36,576 nt of DNA from Methanosarcinaceae archaeon. Its GTDB lineage: Archaea; Halobacteriota; Methanosarcinia; Methanosarcinales; Methanosarcinaceae. Shown here piece by piece: positions 24,156-34,644 of this stretch; position 1 is the stretch's first letter, and every line of letters begins with the position of its first letter. The stretch is from positions 1-36,576 of the forward strand of contig PXAV01000098.1 of the NCBI GenBank assembly GCA_003565715.1, written 5' to 3'. A model generated the notes under the pieces. That model ran no database searches and had not been told where the DNA came from. It worked only from the letters and a program-made list of their open reading frames with translations. Made by a program: the position numbers and the translations under genes.

Positions 24156-25042
24156 CTTCGGTTAGTGCGAGCGTATGACCCATATTTGACCTGAGAGCGT
24201 TTTATCCTCATGCCCATAAGCACCCCGACAAGTATACCACTAAGATGGGCAGTGTGAGCTATCATATCGTCAGCACCGATGAATATGAAGTCTATGAATG
24301 CAAAGAGCACAAGAGCATGAACTATCTTCATGGGTATGAAATATACATATACCCTTATATCAGGGGCTATTACAGCAAGTGCTGCAAAAACTCCAAGGAT
24401 GGCACCACTTGCCCCTACCATCGGTATAAAGAGGGAGCTGCTTGTCACAGAATAGCCTATTGCTGCAACTATGCCTGAGGTGAAGTACACTACAAGGAAT
24501 ATCTTCTTCCCTGCGCGCCTTTCCAGTTCAGGCCCAAAGAAGAACAGCACAAGCATATTGAAGAACAGGTGTATCAGGTTTACATGAAGGAACATATGAG
24601 TGATAATTGTCCATGGTCGCATCATTATCTCATTTGGTATGAGCATGAAATACGCAAAATAACCAGGAACTGCCTGCAGTAAGTAAGAAATGATACATAT
24701 GAAGATGATGGCTATTGATGGACTGTTCTTAATAGAATTACCGATATTTCTGCCAACACCTGTTGCGGCGTTCTTTGCAGCATATTTTGCTGTATCCTTC
24801 AGTACATCTTTTACCATGTTATCACTGCTGCTACCCTGTCCACTCCTTTTACCATAGAAGCGGCCATTTTTATTAAGGTCATCAAGACCCTCACACGCAT
24901 GCTGTTCAGGGAGACGGTGAAGCGAGCAGAACACTTTTCCACAAAATCGACACTTAAAAGGTAGGTTCTCTTCCCTGCCGCATATCCAGCATTTCTTATC
25001 CAAGTCATTCACCATGATGTAAGCTTCTCTATGAGTAGACAT
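24152..25042 (-). CDS. Rhomboid-family intramembrane serine protease with N-terminal AN1-type zinc finger
   Basis: Residues 18-50 form an AN1-like zinc finger with Cys18, 21, 31, 34, 39, His42, His48 and Cys50. A linker rich in charge and Ser (about 60-105) follows, then six or so membrane segments from about 108. The catalytic Ser212 is in VGASGAILG and His266 in AHLSGILVG, with the conserved HVNLIHLFFN of rhomboids at ~153. Rhomboids cut transmembrane proteins. The AN1 head points to a recognition or ubiquitin-like/protein-binding function on the cytoplasmic side. The in-frame ATG at 25015 (MVNDLDKKC) is an equally likely start. It is coupled to the next gene by a GTGA overlap. Confidence 0.9.
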   Translation of the reverse strand: MSTHREAYIMVNDLDKKCWICGREENLPFKCRFCGKVFCSLHRLPEQHACEGLDDLNKNGRFYGKRSGQGSSSDNMVKDVLKDTAKYAAKNAATGVGRNIGNSIKNSPSIAIIFICIISYLLQAVPGYFAYFMLIPNEIMMRPWTIITHMFLHVNLIHLFFNMLVLFFFGPELERRAGKKIFLVVYFTSGIVAAIGYSVTSSSLFIPMVGASGAILGVFAALAVIAPDIRVYVYFIPMKIVHALVLFAFIDFIFIGADDMIAHTAHLSGILVGVLMGMRIKRSQVKYGSYARTNRR

Positions 25043-25299
25043 GCATCAAATAAAACTATTTCTAAGAAGAATATCCCCCCGATAACATAATATCTGGTGT
25101 TTAATGGTATTTATGGGGTTTGCCCATATTTATGGCAAAGCTTATATTTGAAAAAAAATCTATTGCTGATATTTGACCAAGGATGAAAACAACATTATAT
25201 ACTGGTTGACCTGGAAGTTTAAATTAGCTACTGTATTTGAATAAAAAAGCTTATTGATAAACAGTTAAATAATAGTCACAAATAATCGTGATAGATTAT

Positions 25300-25317
25300 G
25301 GAAACTTTTTTATACAT
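25300..25317 (+). promoter_or_regulatory. Candidate promoter of the cdh operon
   Basis: GGAAACTTTTTTATACAT reads as a BRE-like purine stretch (GGAAAC) followed by a TATA element. It predicts a start near 25340 and a leader of ~105 nt. A second, weaker candidate near 25045-25055 would give a leader of about 370 nt, close to the long leader reported for a Methanosarcina cdh operon. Confidence 0.45.
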
Positions 25318-25339
25318 GGTAAGTTAATAAAGACGTCCT

Positions 25340-25416
25340 ACACAACAGTTATAAAATTGTTACTGTTTTGGGGAATGATAATAACAAGTTATATTTTGGT
25401 GTTTTTTTGTAACACC
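25340..25416 (+). promoter_or_regulatory. Hairpin-rich leader of cdhA
   Basis: Three inverted repeats follow each other: AACAGT/ACTGTT (25340-25363), ATAAC-aa-GTTAT (25381-25392) and GGTGTT/AACACC with a T-rich loop (25398-25416). The last ends 14 nt before the AAAGGAGG binding site. An attenuation or translational-control role is inferred; leader control of cdh has been described in Methanosarcina. Confidence 0.4.
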
Positions 25417-25446
25417 CAGTGACCTATAAAGGAGGATAAAACAGAC

Positions 25447-27858
25447 ATGACCGACATAAAGACTGGACAAATTTCCATAGATGACCTGGAAAACGTTCAA
25501 ATCACAATCGGCAAAATAGTAGGCGCCATTGAGAAAAAAGCAAAAGATGAAGGAGTAAAAGTAGGTCCTACACCAAAACCCGGTATATCGACCCTAAGGA
25601 GCTGGGATCATAAGATCCTATCCCGCTACCATCCAGTCTATACACCGGCCTGTGACCAATGTTGTTACTGTACATATGGAAAATGCGACCTTTCCGGAAA
25701 CAAGGAAGGAGCATGCGGTATAAATATGGCAGCTCATAATGCGAGGGAAACACTACTTAGAGTAATTACCGGAGCCGCTGCACACTCTGCACACGGACGC
25801 CATATTCTCCACCACCTTATAGACCTTTACGGAAATGACAAAACCATAGACATGGGACCATCAAACCTGCTTGCACCCAACACCCTAGCTGTAACCGGCA
25901 TCAAGCCTGAGACACTTGGCGACCTGGAAGAAGTCCTTGATTATGTTGAAGAGCAGATAACACAGCTTCTTGCCACTATACAGGTTGGACAGGAGGGGGG
26001 AGCTATTGATTTTGAGTCAAAGATCCTCCATGGAGGAATGCTTGACCACGTTGGTATGGAAGTATCTGAACTTGCCCAGGTATCGTCCATGCAAATGCCA
26101 AAATCTGACCCTGATACACCACTGGTTGAAATTGGCATGGGTTGTATCGATGCAAGCAAACCAGTACTTCTAGTCATAGGGCATAACGTTGCCGGTGTTA
26201 CCTATATTATGGATTATATACATGATCACGAACTTGATGACAAGATAGAGGTTGCTGGACTGTGCTGTACTGCCATTGACATGACACGTTATAAGGTAGA
26301 GAATGGAGGGAAACCACGTGCAAAGATCGTTGGTACAATGGCAAAGGAACTGAAGATGATACGCTCAGGTGTTGCAGACCTTATCGTTGTTGATGAGCAG
26401 TGTGTCAGGGCAGATGTTCTGGATGAAGCAAAGAAGCTCTCTATCCCTGTTATAGCAACAAATGAGAAAATAATGTATGGTCTACCCGACAGATCAGCTG
26501 ATGATCCAAAGGATATTATTGATGACCTTGCAAGCCGGAAGGAAGATGGTGCACTTATCCTTGATTTCCATGTGCTTGGGCAGGTTGGGCCCGAACTTGC
26601 TATAAAGATGTCAAAGATACGCGATGAGATGGGAATAAAGGCACTTCCAAAAGAAGAAGATATGCAGGGACTTGCATCAAAGTGCATATATTGTGGTGCA
26701 TGTGAGATGGATTGTCCTGATAACCTGCCGATAATGGAAGCCATGAAAGCCGGAGTTGACAGTGATCTCAGCAAGTTTGAATATTTGCACGACAAGTGTA
26801 TAGCATGTGGAAGGTGTGACCAGGCATGTCCAAAGGAGATACCCATACTCAACCTTATAGAGAAAGCTTCACAGAAGCTCATACGTGAGGAAAAGGGATA
26901 TGTGCGTGCAGGCAGAGGACAGATAAGTGATCCTGAGATCAGAGAGGAAGGAGTGAACCTTGTACTTGGTACAACACCAGGTATCATTGCAATGGTTGGT
27001 TGTTCCAATTACGCGGATGGAACAAGGGATTATTTTAAAGTTGCAGATGAAATGCTAAAGCGTAATTATATAGTAGTTACTTCCGGATGTGCTGCAATGG
27101 ACCTTGGTATGTATAAGAATGAGGAAGGTGAAACCCTTTATGAAAAATATCCGGCAAAGTTCCTTGCAGGTAACCTCATAAACGTGGGATCATGTGTATC
27201 GAACTCACATATCACAGGAACAGCTATAAAGGTAGCAGCAATATTTGCCCAGAGACAGGTTGCCGGTAATTATGAAGAGATAGCTGACTATATAGCAAAC
27301 CGTATCGGTGCTGTTGGTGTTGCATGGGGAGCATATTCCCAAAAGGCAGTTGCTATCGGCTCGGGGTGCAACAGACTGGGAATACCGGTTGTTGTCGGGC
27401 CTCACGGATCAAAATATAGAAGAGCCCTTATTGGAAAACCCTATGAAGAAGAGGAATGGAAGGTATATGATGCAAGGAATGGTGAACAGATGCCAATACC
27501 TACATCACCCGAGTTCATGCTTACTACTGTGGAATCTGTTGAGGAGCTTCTCCCAATACTTGCTAAAAACTGCATAAGGCCTTCAGATAACAACATGGGC
27601 AGGATGATCAAACTGACCCACTATATAGAGCTTAGTCAGAAGTACCTCGGTCATATGCCCTATGATTGGTATAACTTTGTAAGGACAGAGACGGACCTGC
27701 CACTTGCAAAACGTGAAGAGCTGCTCAAGATACTTGAAAAGGAACATGGATGGGAAATCGACTGGAAACGTAAGAAGATACTTTCCGGACCTTCAATGAA
27801 ATCTGATGTATCAGCACAACCCACAAATGTAAAGAGACTCTGCAAGGGGGAATGCTGA
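25447..27858 (+). CDS. cdhA: Acetyl-CoA decarbonylase/synthase alpha subunit (CO dehydrogenase)
   Basis: The CO-oxidising/CO2-reducing subunit of the Cdh complex (803 residues, full length). The cluster B/D-type cysteines are at the N-terminus ([12 protein letters not shown] from Cys69). Two ferredoxin-like 4Fe-4S motifs, [12 protein letters not shown] (from Cys413) and [12 protein letters not shown] (from Cys451), are specific to the archaeal alpha subunit. C-cluster (Ni-4Fe-5S) ligands lie in [10 protein letters not shown] (Cys at ~583), [10 protein letters not shown] and AIGSGCNR. An AAAGGAGG site lies 10 nt before the ATG. The complex cleaves acetyl-CoA in acetate growth or builds it for biosynthesis. 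The next gene, cdhB, follows after one base. Confidence 0.98.
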   Translation: MTDIKTGQISIDDLENVQITIGKIVGAIEKKAKDEGVKVGPTPKPGISTLRSWDHKILSRYHPVYTPACDQCCYCTYGKCDLSGNKEGACGINMAAHNARETLLRVITGAAAHSAHGRHILHHLIDLYGNDKTIDMGPSNLLAPNTLAVTGIKPETLGDLEEVLDYVEEQITQLLATIQVGQEGGAIDFESKILHGGMLDHVGMEVSELAQVSSMQMPKSDPDTPLVEIGMGCIDASKPVLLVIGHNVAGVTYIMDYIHDHELDDKIEVAGLCCTAIDMTRYKVENGGKPRAKIVGTMAKELKMIRSGVADLIVVDEQCVRADVLDEAKKLSIPVIATNEKIMYGLPDRSADDPKDIIDDLASRKEDGALILDFHVLGQVGPELAIKMSKIRDEMGIKALPKEEDMQGLASKCIYCGACEMDCPDNLPIMEAMKAGVDSDLSKFEYLHDKCIACGRCDQACPKEIPILNLIEKASQKLIREEKGYVRAGRGQISDPEIREEGVNLVLGTTPGIIAMVGCSNYADGTRDYFKVADEMLKRNYIVVTSGCAAMDLGMYKNEEGETLYEKYPAKFLAGNLINVGSCVSNSHITGTAIKVAAIFAQRQVAGNYEEIADYIANRIGAVGVAWGAYSQKAVAIGSGCNRLGIPVVVGPHGSKYRRALIGKPYEEEEWKVYDARNGEQMPIPTSPEFMLTTVESVEELLPILAKNCIRPSDNNMGRMIKLTHYIELSQKYLGHMPYDWYNFVRTETDLPLAKREELLKILEKEHGWEIDWKRKKILSGPSMKSDVSAQPTNVKRLCKGEC

Positions 27859-27859
27859 A

Positions 27860-28372
27860 ATGGTCGATACCACCAAGAACACACAGATATATGAGACATG
27901 GGGAAGAAATGTCGCAAAGCCTGTTAACCCAAATGTAGCAGGCAAGGTGATAACAAAAGCCAAAAGACCCCTTTTAGTGGTTGCTTCTGAGTTACTAAAG
28001 GATGAAAAGCTTGTGGAAAAGGCAATAGCTATTGCAAAGAAAGGAATTCCGGTAGCTGCTACCGGACATTCCATAACTGCACTTATGGACAAGGGAATAG
28101 ATGCAAAGTATATCAATATACATTCACTGGCAACCTTTCTTGGTGACGCAAGGTGGAGTGGCCTGGATGGTAAAGGGTCCTATGATACGATAGTGTTCCT
28201 TGGACACAAAAAATATTACCTTAATCAGGTTCTTGCAGGTCTGAAGAACTTCACAGATCTTAAGACCCTGTGCATTGAAAGACATTATATGCAGAATTCA
28301 TCATTGTCCTTTGGGAACCTCAAAGCAGATGTTCACTTTGAGGCACTTGATGAACTTATTGATAATTTGTAA
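27860..28372 (+). CDS. cdhB: Acetyl-CoA decarbonylase/synthase epsilon subunit
   Basis: A Rossmann-like protein of 170 residues that forms the alpha2-epsilon2 CO dehydrogenase component with CdhA. It reads [21 protein letters not shown] near residue 34, then [12 protein letters not shown] and [23 protein letters not shown] in two parts. The epsilon subunit may help electron transfer and stabilise alpha; it has no metal cluster of its own. A GGGGGA binding site inside the end of cdhA and the single-base spacing imply tight coupling. Confidence 0.97.
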   Translation: MVDTTKNTQIYETWGRNVAKPVNPNVAGKVITKAKRPLLVVASELLKDEKLVEKAIAIAKKGIPVAATGHSITALMDKGIDAKYINIHSLATFLGDARWSGLDGKGSYDTIVFLGHKKYYLNQVLAGLKNFTDLKTLCIERHYMQNSSLSFGNLKADVHFEALDELIDNL

Positions 28373-28400
28373 TTAATGATCATAATACGGAGAACTAATA

Positions 28401-29810
28401 ATGGCAGATGAATTTCCTTTTGAAATATCTCCAATGTTTGAAGGAGAAAGGATCAGAAAAGATGGTATGTATGTAGAACTTGCAGGCCCAAAATCCAAAG
28501 GTTTCGAACTTGTAAGGGCAGCCGACATAAACGATATTGAGGACGATAAGTTTACACTGATTGGCCCGGACCTCTCTGATATGGAAGAAGGCTCACGCCA
28601 CCCCATCGCAATGATCTATAAGATTGCAGGAGAGCTTGTGGAAACTGACCTTGAGTCAATTGTCGAGAGGAGGAACCATGAGTTCCAGAACTATATTCAG
28701 GGCCTTATGCACCTTAACCAGAGAGATGACGTGTGGCTCAGGCTGGGAACAGATGCTGTTAACAAAGGACTGACATCCTTTGAATATATTGCAAAGGCCA
28801 TAATGATGCTCTTTAAAAATGAGCTTCCATTCATAGAGAAGGTCGAAGCTATATATATCACAGATATACAGGAAGTGGAAAAGGAACTTGATAGTGCAAA
28901 GGAAGTCTACAAAGCAAGGGATGAGAGGACACGCAATCTGCATGATGAGGATGTTGACACTTTCTATGGATGTACCCTCTGTGCATCATTCGCTCCAACA
29001 AATGTCTGTGTGGTCACACCTGACAGGATATCACTCTGTGGTGCCATAAACTGGTTCGATGGAAGAGCCGCAGCAAAGGTCGATCCTGAAGGTCCCCAGT
29101 TCGCGATTCCAAAAGGAGAGCTCATAGATTCTGAATCAGGAGAGTACAGTGGGGTCAACGAAGCTGCAAAGAGATTATCAAGTGGCGAGTATGACCGAAT
29201 AAAACTTCACTCTTTCTTTGAGTACCCACACACCTCATGTGGATGTTTTGAAGTCGTAGGTTTCTACATTCCAGAGGTAGATGGCATCGGATGGATTGAC
29301 AGGGACTTTGCAGGCACAGCACCAAATGGCCTTCAGTTCTCGACCATGGCAGGTCAGACAGGCGGTGGTAAACAGGTTGCTGGTTTCCTTGGAGTTGGAA
29401 TAAACTACTTCCGTTCACCCAAGTTCATTCAGTCCGATGGTGGCTGGAATAGGGTAGTATGGATGCCAAAGATACTAAAGGAAAAGATCCTCAATGACAT
29501 ACCTGAAGACATCCGTGACAAGATAGCAACAGAAGAAGAGACATCTGACATCGAAAGCCTAAAAAACTTCCTTAGTGAAAAGGAGCATCCTATAGTCGTA
29601 AGATGGAACGAGGAAGAAGAAGAAAATGATGTTCAAGAAACACCTTCCCCACAACAGCAAGGTTATGAAGCTCCCCAGATGATGCAGATGCCCTCAAACT
29701 TTATGCCTTCTATACCAATGGGTAGTAGCGGAGGTTCTGCTGGTATGAAGATAATACTGAAGAATGCAAAGGTCAGTATTGAAAAGATAATAATCAAAAA
29801 AGATGAATAA
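28401..29810 (+). CDS. cdhC: Acetyl-CoA decarbonylase/synthase beta subunit (acetyl-CoA synthase)
   Basis: The beta subunit carries the A-cluster that joins CO, a methyl group and CoA. Its cysteine ligands are visible in CTLCASF (Cys191, Cys194) and CGCF (Cys280, Cys282), matching the known beta-subunit pattern. The C-terminus has an acidic/Gln-Pro-Met-rich linker (ETPSPQQQGYEAPQMMQMPS) and then GMKIILKNAKVSIEKIIIKK. Length 469 is normal for the archaeal subunit, which lacks the N-terminal domain of bacterial AcsB. GGAG precedes the ATG. cooC follows three bases after the stop. Confidence 0.97.
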   Translation: MADEFPFEISPMFEGERIRKDGMYVELAGPKSKGFELVRAADINDIEDDKFTLIGPDLSDMEEGSRHPIAMIYKIAGELVETDLESIVERRNHEFQNYIQGLMHLNQRDDVWLRLGTDAVNKGLTSFEYIAKAIMMLFKNELPFIEKVEAIYITDIQEVEKELDSAKEVYKARDERTRNLHDEDVDTFYGCTLCASFAPTNVCVVTPDRISLCGAINWFDGRAAAKVDPEGPQFAIPKGELIDSESGEYSGVNEAAKRLSSGEYDRIKLHSFFEYPHTSCGCFEVVGFYIPEVDGIGWIDRDFAGTAPNGLQFSTMAGQTGGGKQVAGFLGVGINYFRSPKFIQSDGGWNRVVWMPKILKEKILNDIPEDIRDKIATEEETSDIESLKNFLSEKEHPIVVRWNEEEEENDVQETPSPQQQGYEAPQMMQMPSNFMPSIPMGSSGGSAGMKIILKNAKVSIEKIIIKKDE

Positions 29811-29813
29811 GAG

Positions 29814-30575
29814 ATGTTTTCTGTGACGAAGATAATTGCAGTGACAGGGAAAGGAGGAACTGGGAAGACTGTAACTACCAGTCTTCTCATCCGCCACCTC
29901 ACAAAAACTGATAACCTCGTCCTTGCCGTAGATGCTGATCCGGATACCAATCTTCCGGAGACACTGGGATGTAATAGCAGCAGAACGATTGGTGATATAA
30001 AAGAATACATGCATGAAGAGCGTGACAACCTTCCCCCTGACATCAACAAGGAATCCATATTGGAATCAAAGATATATGAGATCCTTGAAGAGATGCCAGG
30101 TTATGACCTTATAGTCATGGGAAGGCCAGAAGGTTCTGGATGTTACTGCTATGTGAACAATCTGCTAAGAGGTATCATGAACAAGCTTGTAAGCAATTAT
30201 GATGTACTTATCATTGATACAGAGGCAGGCCTTGAACATTTTAGCAGAAAGATATTCAAGGATGTTGATGAGCTTATAGTTGTCACAGATGGTTCACGCC
30301 GAGGATTAAGGACTGCAGAACGTATACGGGAACTTGTAGGTGAGCTTGAGACTGAGGTGTCAAATATATATGTCATTGCAAACAAGGTCACAGATACAAA
30401 CCGTGAAATAATTACCAGTACTGCTAAAGAACTTGATCTTGAGCTAATAGGAATGATACCCGTTGATGAGATGATAGTTGAACGTGATATGGCTGGTAAA
30501 CCTTTGTTCGATCTGCCGGATGATTCAACTGCAGTACAGGAAATAGAGAGAATCGCCCAGAAACTTGGTTTGTAA
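29814..30575 (+). CDS. cooC: CooC/AcsF-type nickel-insertion ATPase
   Basis: A MinD/SIMIBI ATPase with the deviant P-loop VTGKGGTGKT (residues 10-19), the conserved GSGCYCYVNNLLR (Cys110 and Cys112, a dimer-bridging metal site) and the Walker B-like VLIIDTEAGLEHFSR. CooC proteins use ATP to load nickel into CO dehydrogenase or acetyl-CoA synthase clusters. Location between cdhC and cdhD matches the usual Methanosarcina order. The in-frame GTG at 29823 (VTKIIAVTGKGG) is an alternative start that matches homologues more closely. Confidence 0.93.
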   Translation: MFSVTKIIAVTGKGGTGKTVTTSLLIRHLTKTDNLVLAVDADPDTNLPETLGCNSSRTIGDIKEYMHEERDNLPPDINKESILESKIYEILEEMPGYDLIVMGRPEGSGCYCYVNNLLRGIMNKLVSNYDVLIIDTEAGLEHFSRKIFKDVDELIVVTDGSRRGLRTAERIRELVGELETEVSNIYVIANKVTDTNREIITSTAKELDLELIGMIPVDEMIVERDMAGKPLFDLPDDSTAVQEIERIAQKLGL

Positions 30576-30602
30576 CAAACATTATCATATGGTGGAATGC
30601 AC

Positions 30603-31928
30603 ATGACAAATAAAATGAAATTGAAGGAACTCAGTGATATTTTGCAGGACCTCAATGTGGAATCCCTGGAAGGGGTGACCATTGAGGGTGACATTGAGCT
30701 CAATATCTCAGGCGGAGGGGGACTTAACCCTGCACTTGCCTATGCTCTGGGTAATGAGATATCCCAGATATCCCTGCACATGGCCAATATCGGAAGAATG
30801 CTTGGATTTCCTGCTGAACAGTTGTTCGCATCTGCTTTTCAGTCCGGTGAGATGCCACAGACAGATAAATTTACAACTTCACCGAAACTACAGGAACTTC
30901 TTGATAGCAAATTTGAGGTTTCAAAGATAGATAGCTGGAAGAATACCATACAGGAGGTCACACTCGGTGCGAGTTCCGCAGATGGTGGTTCAAGGAAAAG
31001 CACAGTGACACTTGGTGGTGAGAATGCATTGCCATATTATTTCGATGCAGAGATGCCTCATAGGAACTACATTACCATGGATGTTTTTGATATGCCAATT
31101 GGTATGGCAAAAGCTGTAAAGGGCAATTATGAGGATGTGATCAATGATCCTGCGGAATGGGCAAAAAAAGTAGTGCGTGATTTTAACGCTGATATGGTTA
31201 CCATCCACCTGATATCCACCGATCCGCTCATAAACGATACCTCTGCCAGAGAAGCAGCAAAAATAGTGGAAGATGTGCTGCAAGCAGTTGATGTTCCAAT
31301 TGTTATCGGTGGTTCTGGAAATCCAGAAAAGGACCCAGAGGTACTTGAAAAAGCAGCCGAGGTTGCAGAAGGTGAAAGGGTACTGCTTGCATCAGCAAGT
31401 CTGAACCTGGATTATGAGAGAGTAGCAAAGGCAGCCATTGATCATGGACATGTGGTGCTTTCCTGGACACAGCTTGAGATAAATGCCCAGAAGGAACTTA
31501 ACAGAAAGCTCATGAAGCAATGTAACCTTCCAAGAGAAAGCATTATAATGGATCCTACAACCGCAGCTTTGGGCTATGGTCTTGATTATGCATACACTAA
31601 TATGGAGCGCATAAGGCTTGCAGGTCTTATGGGCGATGATGAGCTTACATTCCCCATGTCATCCGGTACCACCAATGCCTGGGGTGCCCGTGAAGCTTGG
31701 ATGGTCGCATCTCCACTTAAACAGGATTCAGACTGGGGACCAAGAGAGTACCGTGGACCCATATGGGAAATCGTCACCGGTCTTGCACTTTCACTTGCCG
31801 GGAACGATATGTTCATGATGATGCACCCAACATCAGTACAGGTACTTAAGGAACTTACACAAACACTATATGGCTCCATTGATGCCGAGGAGCTGGATAT
31901 CAGCAACTGGATAGGTATGGAGGTGTGA
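30603..31928 (+). CDS. cdhD: Acetyl-CoA decarbonylase/synthase delta subunit (corrinoid protein)
   Basis: The delta subunit, with gamma (CdhE), makes the corrinoid Fe-S protein that passes methyl groups between tetrahydrosarcinapterin and the A-cluster. It has the [16 protein letters not shown] start region and a TIM-barrel body with [20 protein letters not shown] and [20 protein letters not shown]. The length of about 441 fits. I use ATG 30603 because GGTGG is 7 nt upstream; ATG 30597 is in frame. Its overlap with cdhE is nil, with three bases between. Confidence 0.97.
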   Translation: MTNKMKLKELSDILQDLNVESLEGVTIEGDIELNISGGGGLNPALAYALGNEISQISLHMANIGRMLGFPAEQLFASAFQSGEMPQTDKFTTSPKLQELLDSKFEVSKIDSWKNTIQEVTLGASSADGGSRKSTVTLGGENALPYYFDAEMPHRNYITMDVFDMPIGMAKAVKGNYEDVINDPAEWAKKVVRDFNADMVTIHLISTDPLINDTSAREAAKIVEDVLQAVDVPIVIGGSGNPEKDPEVLEKAAEVAEGERVLLASASLNLDYERVAKAAIDHGHVVLSWTQLEINAQKELNRKLMKQCNLPRESIIMDPTTAALGYGLDYAYTNMERIRLAGLMGDDELTFPMSSGTTNAWGAREAWMVASPLKQDSDWGPREYRGPIWEIVTGLALSLAGNDMFMMMHPTSVQVLKELTQTLYGSIDAEELDISNWIGMEV

Positions 31929-31931
31929 CAG

Positions 31932-33341
31932 ATGAAGATAAACAGTCCACTTGAAGCTTATAAGTACCTGCCTGCAACAAATTGTGGAAAATGCGGTGAA
32001 CAGACTTGCATGGCATTTGCGGCACATCTTATAGATAGGTCAATGAAGCTTACAGATTGTACGCCGTTACTTGAAGAGAAATTCAAAAAGAAGTTTAAAG
32101 AACTTGATAAACTCCTGGAACCTGAGATAAGGGAGATAGAGATAGGAGTTGGAGAAAAGATAGCAAAGATAGGCGGGGATGATGTACTTTATCGTCATAA
32201 ACTAACTTTCTTCAACCAGACAAAATTCGCATATGATGTATGGGACACCATGGATGAGGAAGAACTTGTTGAAAGGGTAAATTATATACAGAATTTCAAA
32301 AAGTTCTATGTAGGTAATTTCCTCACGGTGGATATGATTGCCATACGCAGTGTATCTGATGATCCAGAGAGGTTTGCATCTACTGTTAAGAAGGTACTGG
32401 AAACAACAGAGCTGCCAGTAATACTCTGTTCGTTCAACCACAATGTGCTCAAAGCAGGTCTTGAGTTGGCAAAAGATAGGAATCCTCTGCTCTATGCAGC
32501 TAACAAAAATAACTGGAAGGAGGTCGCAGAGCTTGCATTAAAATACGACGTACCTGTTACGCTCTTTGCACCAGATGACCTTGACCTTCTCAAGTCCATG
32601 GCAAAGACCTTTGCAGAAATGGGTACTGAAAAACTTGTGCTTGATCCGGGAACTTTCCCAACAGGAAAACAGCTGAAACAGACCTTCACAAATTTCACCA
32701 AGGTACGCAGGGCTGGTATCGATGGCGACCGTGAAATAGCCTACCCTATAATGGCTGTTCCTTTCACAGCCTGGATGGCCCATGATGACCCTGTAAGTGC
32801 ATCCTACTGGGAAACTGTGGTAGCTTCTGTGTTAACTGTAAAATATGGTGACATAATGATACTCCACAGTACTGAGCCTTATGCAATGTTACCTGAACTG
32901 CATATCAGGGACACTATATATACAGATCCGCGGAAACCTGTTACAGTTGACCCTGGAATGTATAAGGTAGGCAGTCCGGACAAGGACTCTCCAGTACTGG
33001 TCACAACAAACTTTGCCCTCACATATTACACCGTTGAGAGCGATATAGCATCAAACAAGATAGATTGTTATCTCTGGGCAATTGATACAGATGGTATCGG
33101 TGTGGAAGCTGCAGTGGCAGGTGGCCAGCTTACAGCAGCCAAGGTCAAAAAGGGTATCGATGAATCAGGCTTTGATCTTAAGAAGGACACATCACACAAC
33201 ACCATCGTCCTTCCCGGACTTGCAGCACGTCTTCAGGGTGATGTAGAGGATGAGACAGGTGCCAGTGTACTTATAGGACCAGCTGATTCCGGCAGAATTC
33301 CTGGCTGGATGGAAAAGAACTGGCCTCCACAGAAGAAGTAG
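31932..33341 (+). CDS. cdhE: Acetyl-CoA decarbonylase/synthase gamma subunit (corrinoid Fe-S protein)
   Basis: The N-terminal 4Fe-4S domain has the cysteines Cys18, Cys21, Cys26 and Cys43 (NCGKCGEQTC...TDC), which bind the low-potential cluster used to keep Co(I) reduced. A TIM-barrel domain and a C-terminal cobalamin-binding domain follow (PGLAARLQGDVEDETG near residue 425). Length 469 is normal. GGAGGTG precedes the ATG by 6 nt. It ends the cdh operon, just before a perfect terminator. Confidence 0.98.
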   Translation: MKINSPLEAYKYLPATNCGKCGEQTCMAFAAHLIDRSMKLTDCTPLLEEKFKKKFKELDKLLEPEIREIEIGVGEKIAKIGGDDVLYRHKLTFFNQTKFAYDVWDTMDEEELVERVNYIQNFKKFYVGNFLTVDMIAIRSVSDDPERFASTVKKVLETTELPVILCSFNHNVLKAGLELAKDRNPLLYAANKNNWKEVAELALKYDVPVTLFAPDDLDLLKSMAKTFAEMGTEKLVLDPGTFPTGKQLKQTFTNFTKVRRAGIDGDREIAYPIMAVPFTAWMAHDDPVSASYWETVVASVLTVKYGDIMILHSTEPYAMLPELHIRDTIYTDPRKPVTVDPGMYKVGSPDKDSPVLVTTNFALTYYTVESDIASNKIDCYLWAIDTDGIGVEAAVAGGQLTAAKVKKGIDESGFDLKKDTSHNTIVLPGLAARLQGDVEDETGASVLIGPADSGRIPGWMEKNWPPQKK

Positions 33342-33347
33342 GTATAC

Positions 33348-33380
33348 AAAAAAGATGCTATTCTTAATAGCATCTTTTTT
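33348..33380 (+). terminator. Terminator of the cdh operon
   Basis: A perfect 15-bp stem AAAAAAGATGCTATT (33348-33362) and AATAGCATCTTTTTT (33366-33380) with a three-base loop ends in a T6 run. It lies six bases after the cdhE stop codon. Confidence 0.9.
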
Positions 33381-33487
33381 CCATTATGAAGAAATATGCT
33401 AGTGTTCAAGAATTTTTTTACTTTGAAGCTTTGTTTTGAACAAAAAATTATTATACTATCTGCATATCGTTTTACCATGGGGATAAG

Positions 33488-33835
33488 ATGGATATTATTA
33501 TACGGCGTAACAATAGTATTGAGCTAACAAAAAATGGAAAGCACTGTGTGATTGTTGGTGATATAGAAGATATCTCCGATGAGCATATGGAAAAAATGGC
33601 AGAGTGGGCAACATGTTTGTGGGACTATGATAAAATAACTATGTGGAAGAAATCTGACTCGATGACCCCGGGTTATTTTATACGCAATAGTGAAGAAGGA
33701 AAGTATAAAGTACATGTCCTTGACATGGACCAGAAGGCCGGGCTTTTTGGAGGGACACACAAAGACAGCCCTGCAAGGATCAATGGATGGGAACAAAAGG
33801 AACTTCTGGCCTACATTGAATGGTTCATTGAATGA
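33488..33835 (+). CDS. Conserved protein of unknown function (115 aa)
   Basis: A small soluble protein with a beta-rich N-terminus (MDIIIRRNNSIELTKNGKHC), an acidic helix (DEHMEKMAEWATCLWDYDKI) and a C-terminal helix ending WEQKELLAYIEWFIE. I do not recognise a family or a catalytic motif. GGGGATAAG precedes the ATG. It lies 108 nt after the cdh terminator and so has its own promoter. A hairpin-forming inverted repeat at 33838-33916 follows it. Confidence 0.7.
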   Translation: MDIIIRRNNSIELTKNGKHCVIVGDIEDISDEHMEKMAEWATCLWDYDKITMWKKSDSMTPGYFIRNSEEGKYKVHVLDMDQKAGLFGGTHKDSPARINGWEQKELLAYIEWFIE

Positions 33836-33837
33836 CC

Positions 33838-33916
33838 TACAAAAATAAATAGAAATTATCAGATGCATCAGGAAACAGGACCATTGAATATATTTTTCTA
33901 TTCATTTATTTTTGTA
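33838..33916. repeat. Long inverted repeat after the unknown 115-aa gene
   Basis: TACAAAAATAAAT (33838-33850) and ATTTATTTTTGTA (33904-33916) are perfect inverted copies enclosing 53 bases. Five more bases (AGAAA/TTTCT) can pair further in, with a bulge. It could be a terminator-like hairpin or a small mobile hairpin. Confidence 0.6.
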
Positions 33917-34102
33917 TGTTGAAATATGCACCGGATAATGCCGGATATGATCCGGCTGGATATACTTCAGCAACTCATATTTTCCTGTTCTCAAATAAAT
34001 AATGCAACTGCTTCAATAGGTCCTTTTGTTATTTTTAGAATAACTTATTTCCTACCTATCACCCATCTTTTTCAACCCTGAAAAATATACAGCGGATCTA
34101 CA

Positions 34103-34255
34103 TTATTTTGCGTTGATCCCACCTATCATAAAACGAACAATTTCCAAATCTTCTTCGCTGATTTTACCCTCATATTTCTCATGTGAAAATATCTGCATAC
34201 ACATGTCTGCTGATTCATTTGTATATTTCTTTTTTGTTTTTTGAATGTAGCACAT
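34103..34255 (-). CDS. Small protein of unknown function (50 aa)
   Basis: A 50-codon gene with the strong site AAAGGAGAT 5 nt before ATG 34255. It reads MCYIQKTKKKYTNESADM at the start and ends EEDLEIVRFMIGGINAK. It is charged, probably mostly helical, with cysteines at 2 and 19. I do not recognise it. A TTTATATAC element near 34315 suits as its promoter, and an imperfect palindrome (GTAAATACTACTTAC, 34284-34298) lies between the two. The strong binding site and continuous frame support a real gene. Confidence 0.5.
   Translation of the reverse strand: MCYIQKTKKKYTNESADMCMQIFSHEKYEGKISEEDLEIVRFMIGGINAK

Positions 34256-34644
<389 letters not shown>

Noticed and set aside
26289-27008. A 239-codon minus-strand frame
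   Set aside because: It is a shadow of cdhA, caused by codon bias in the third position.
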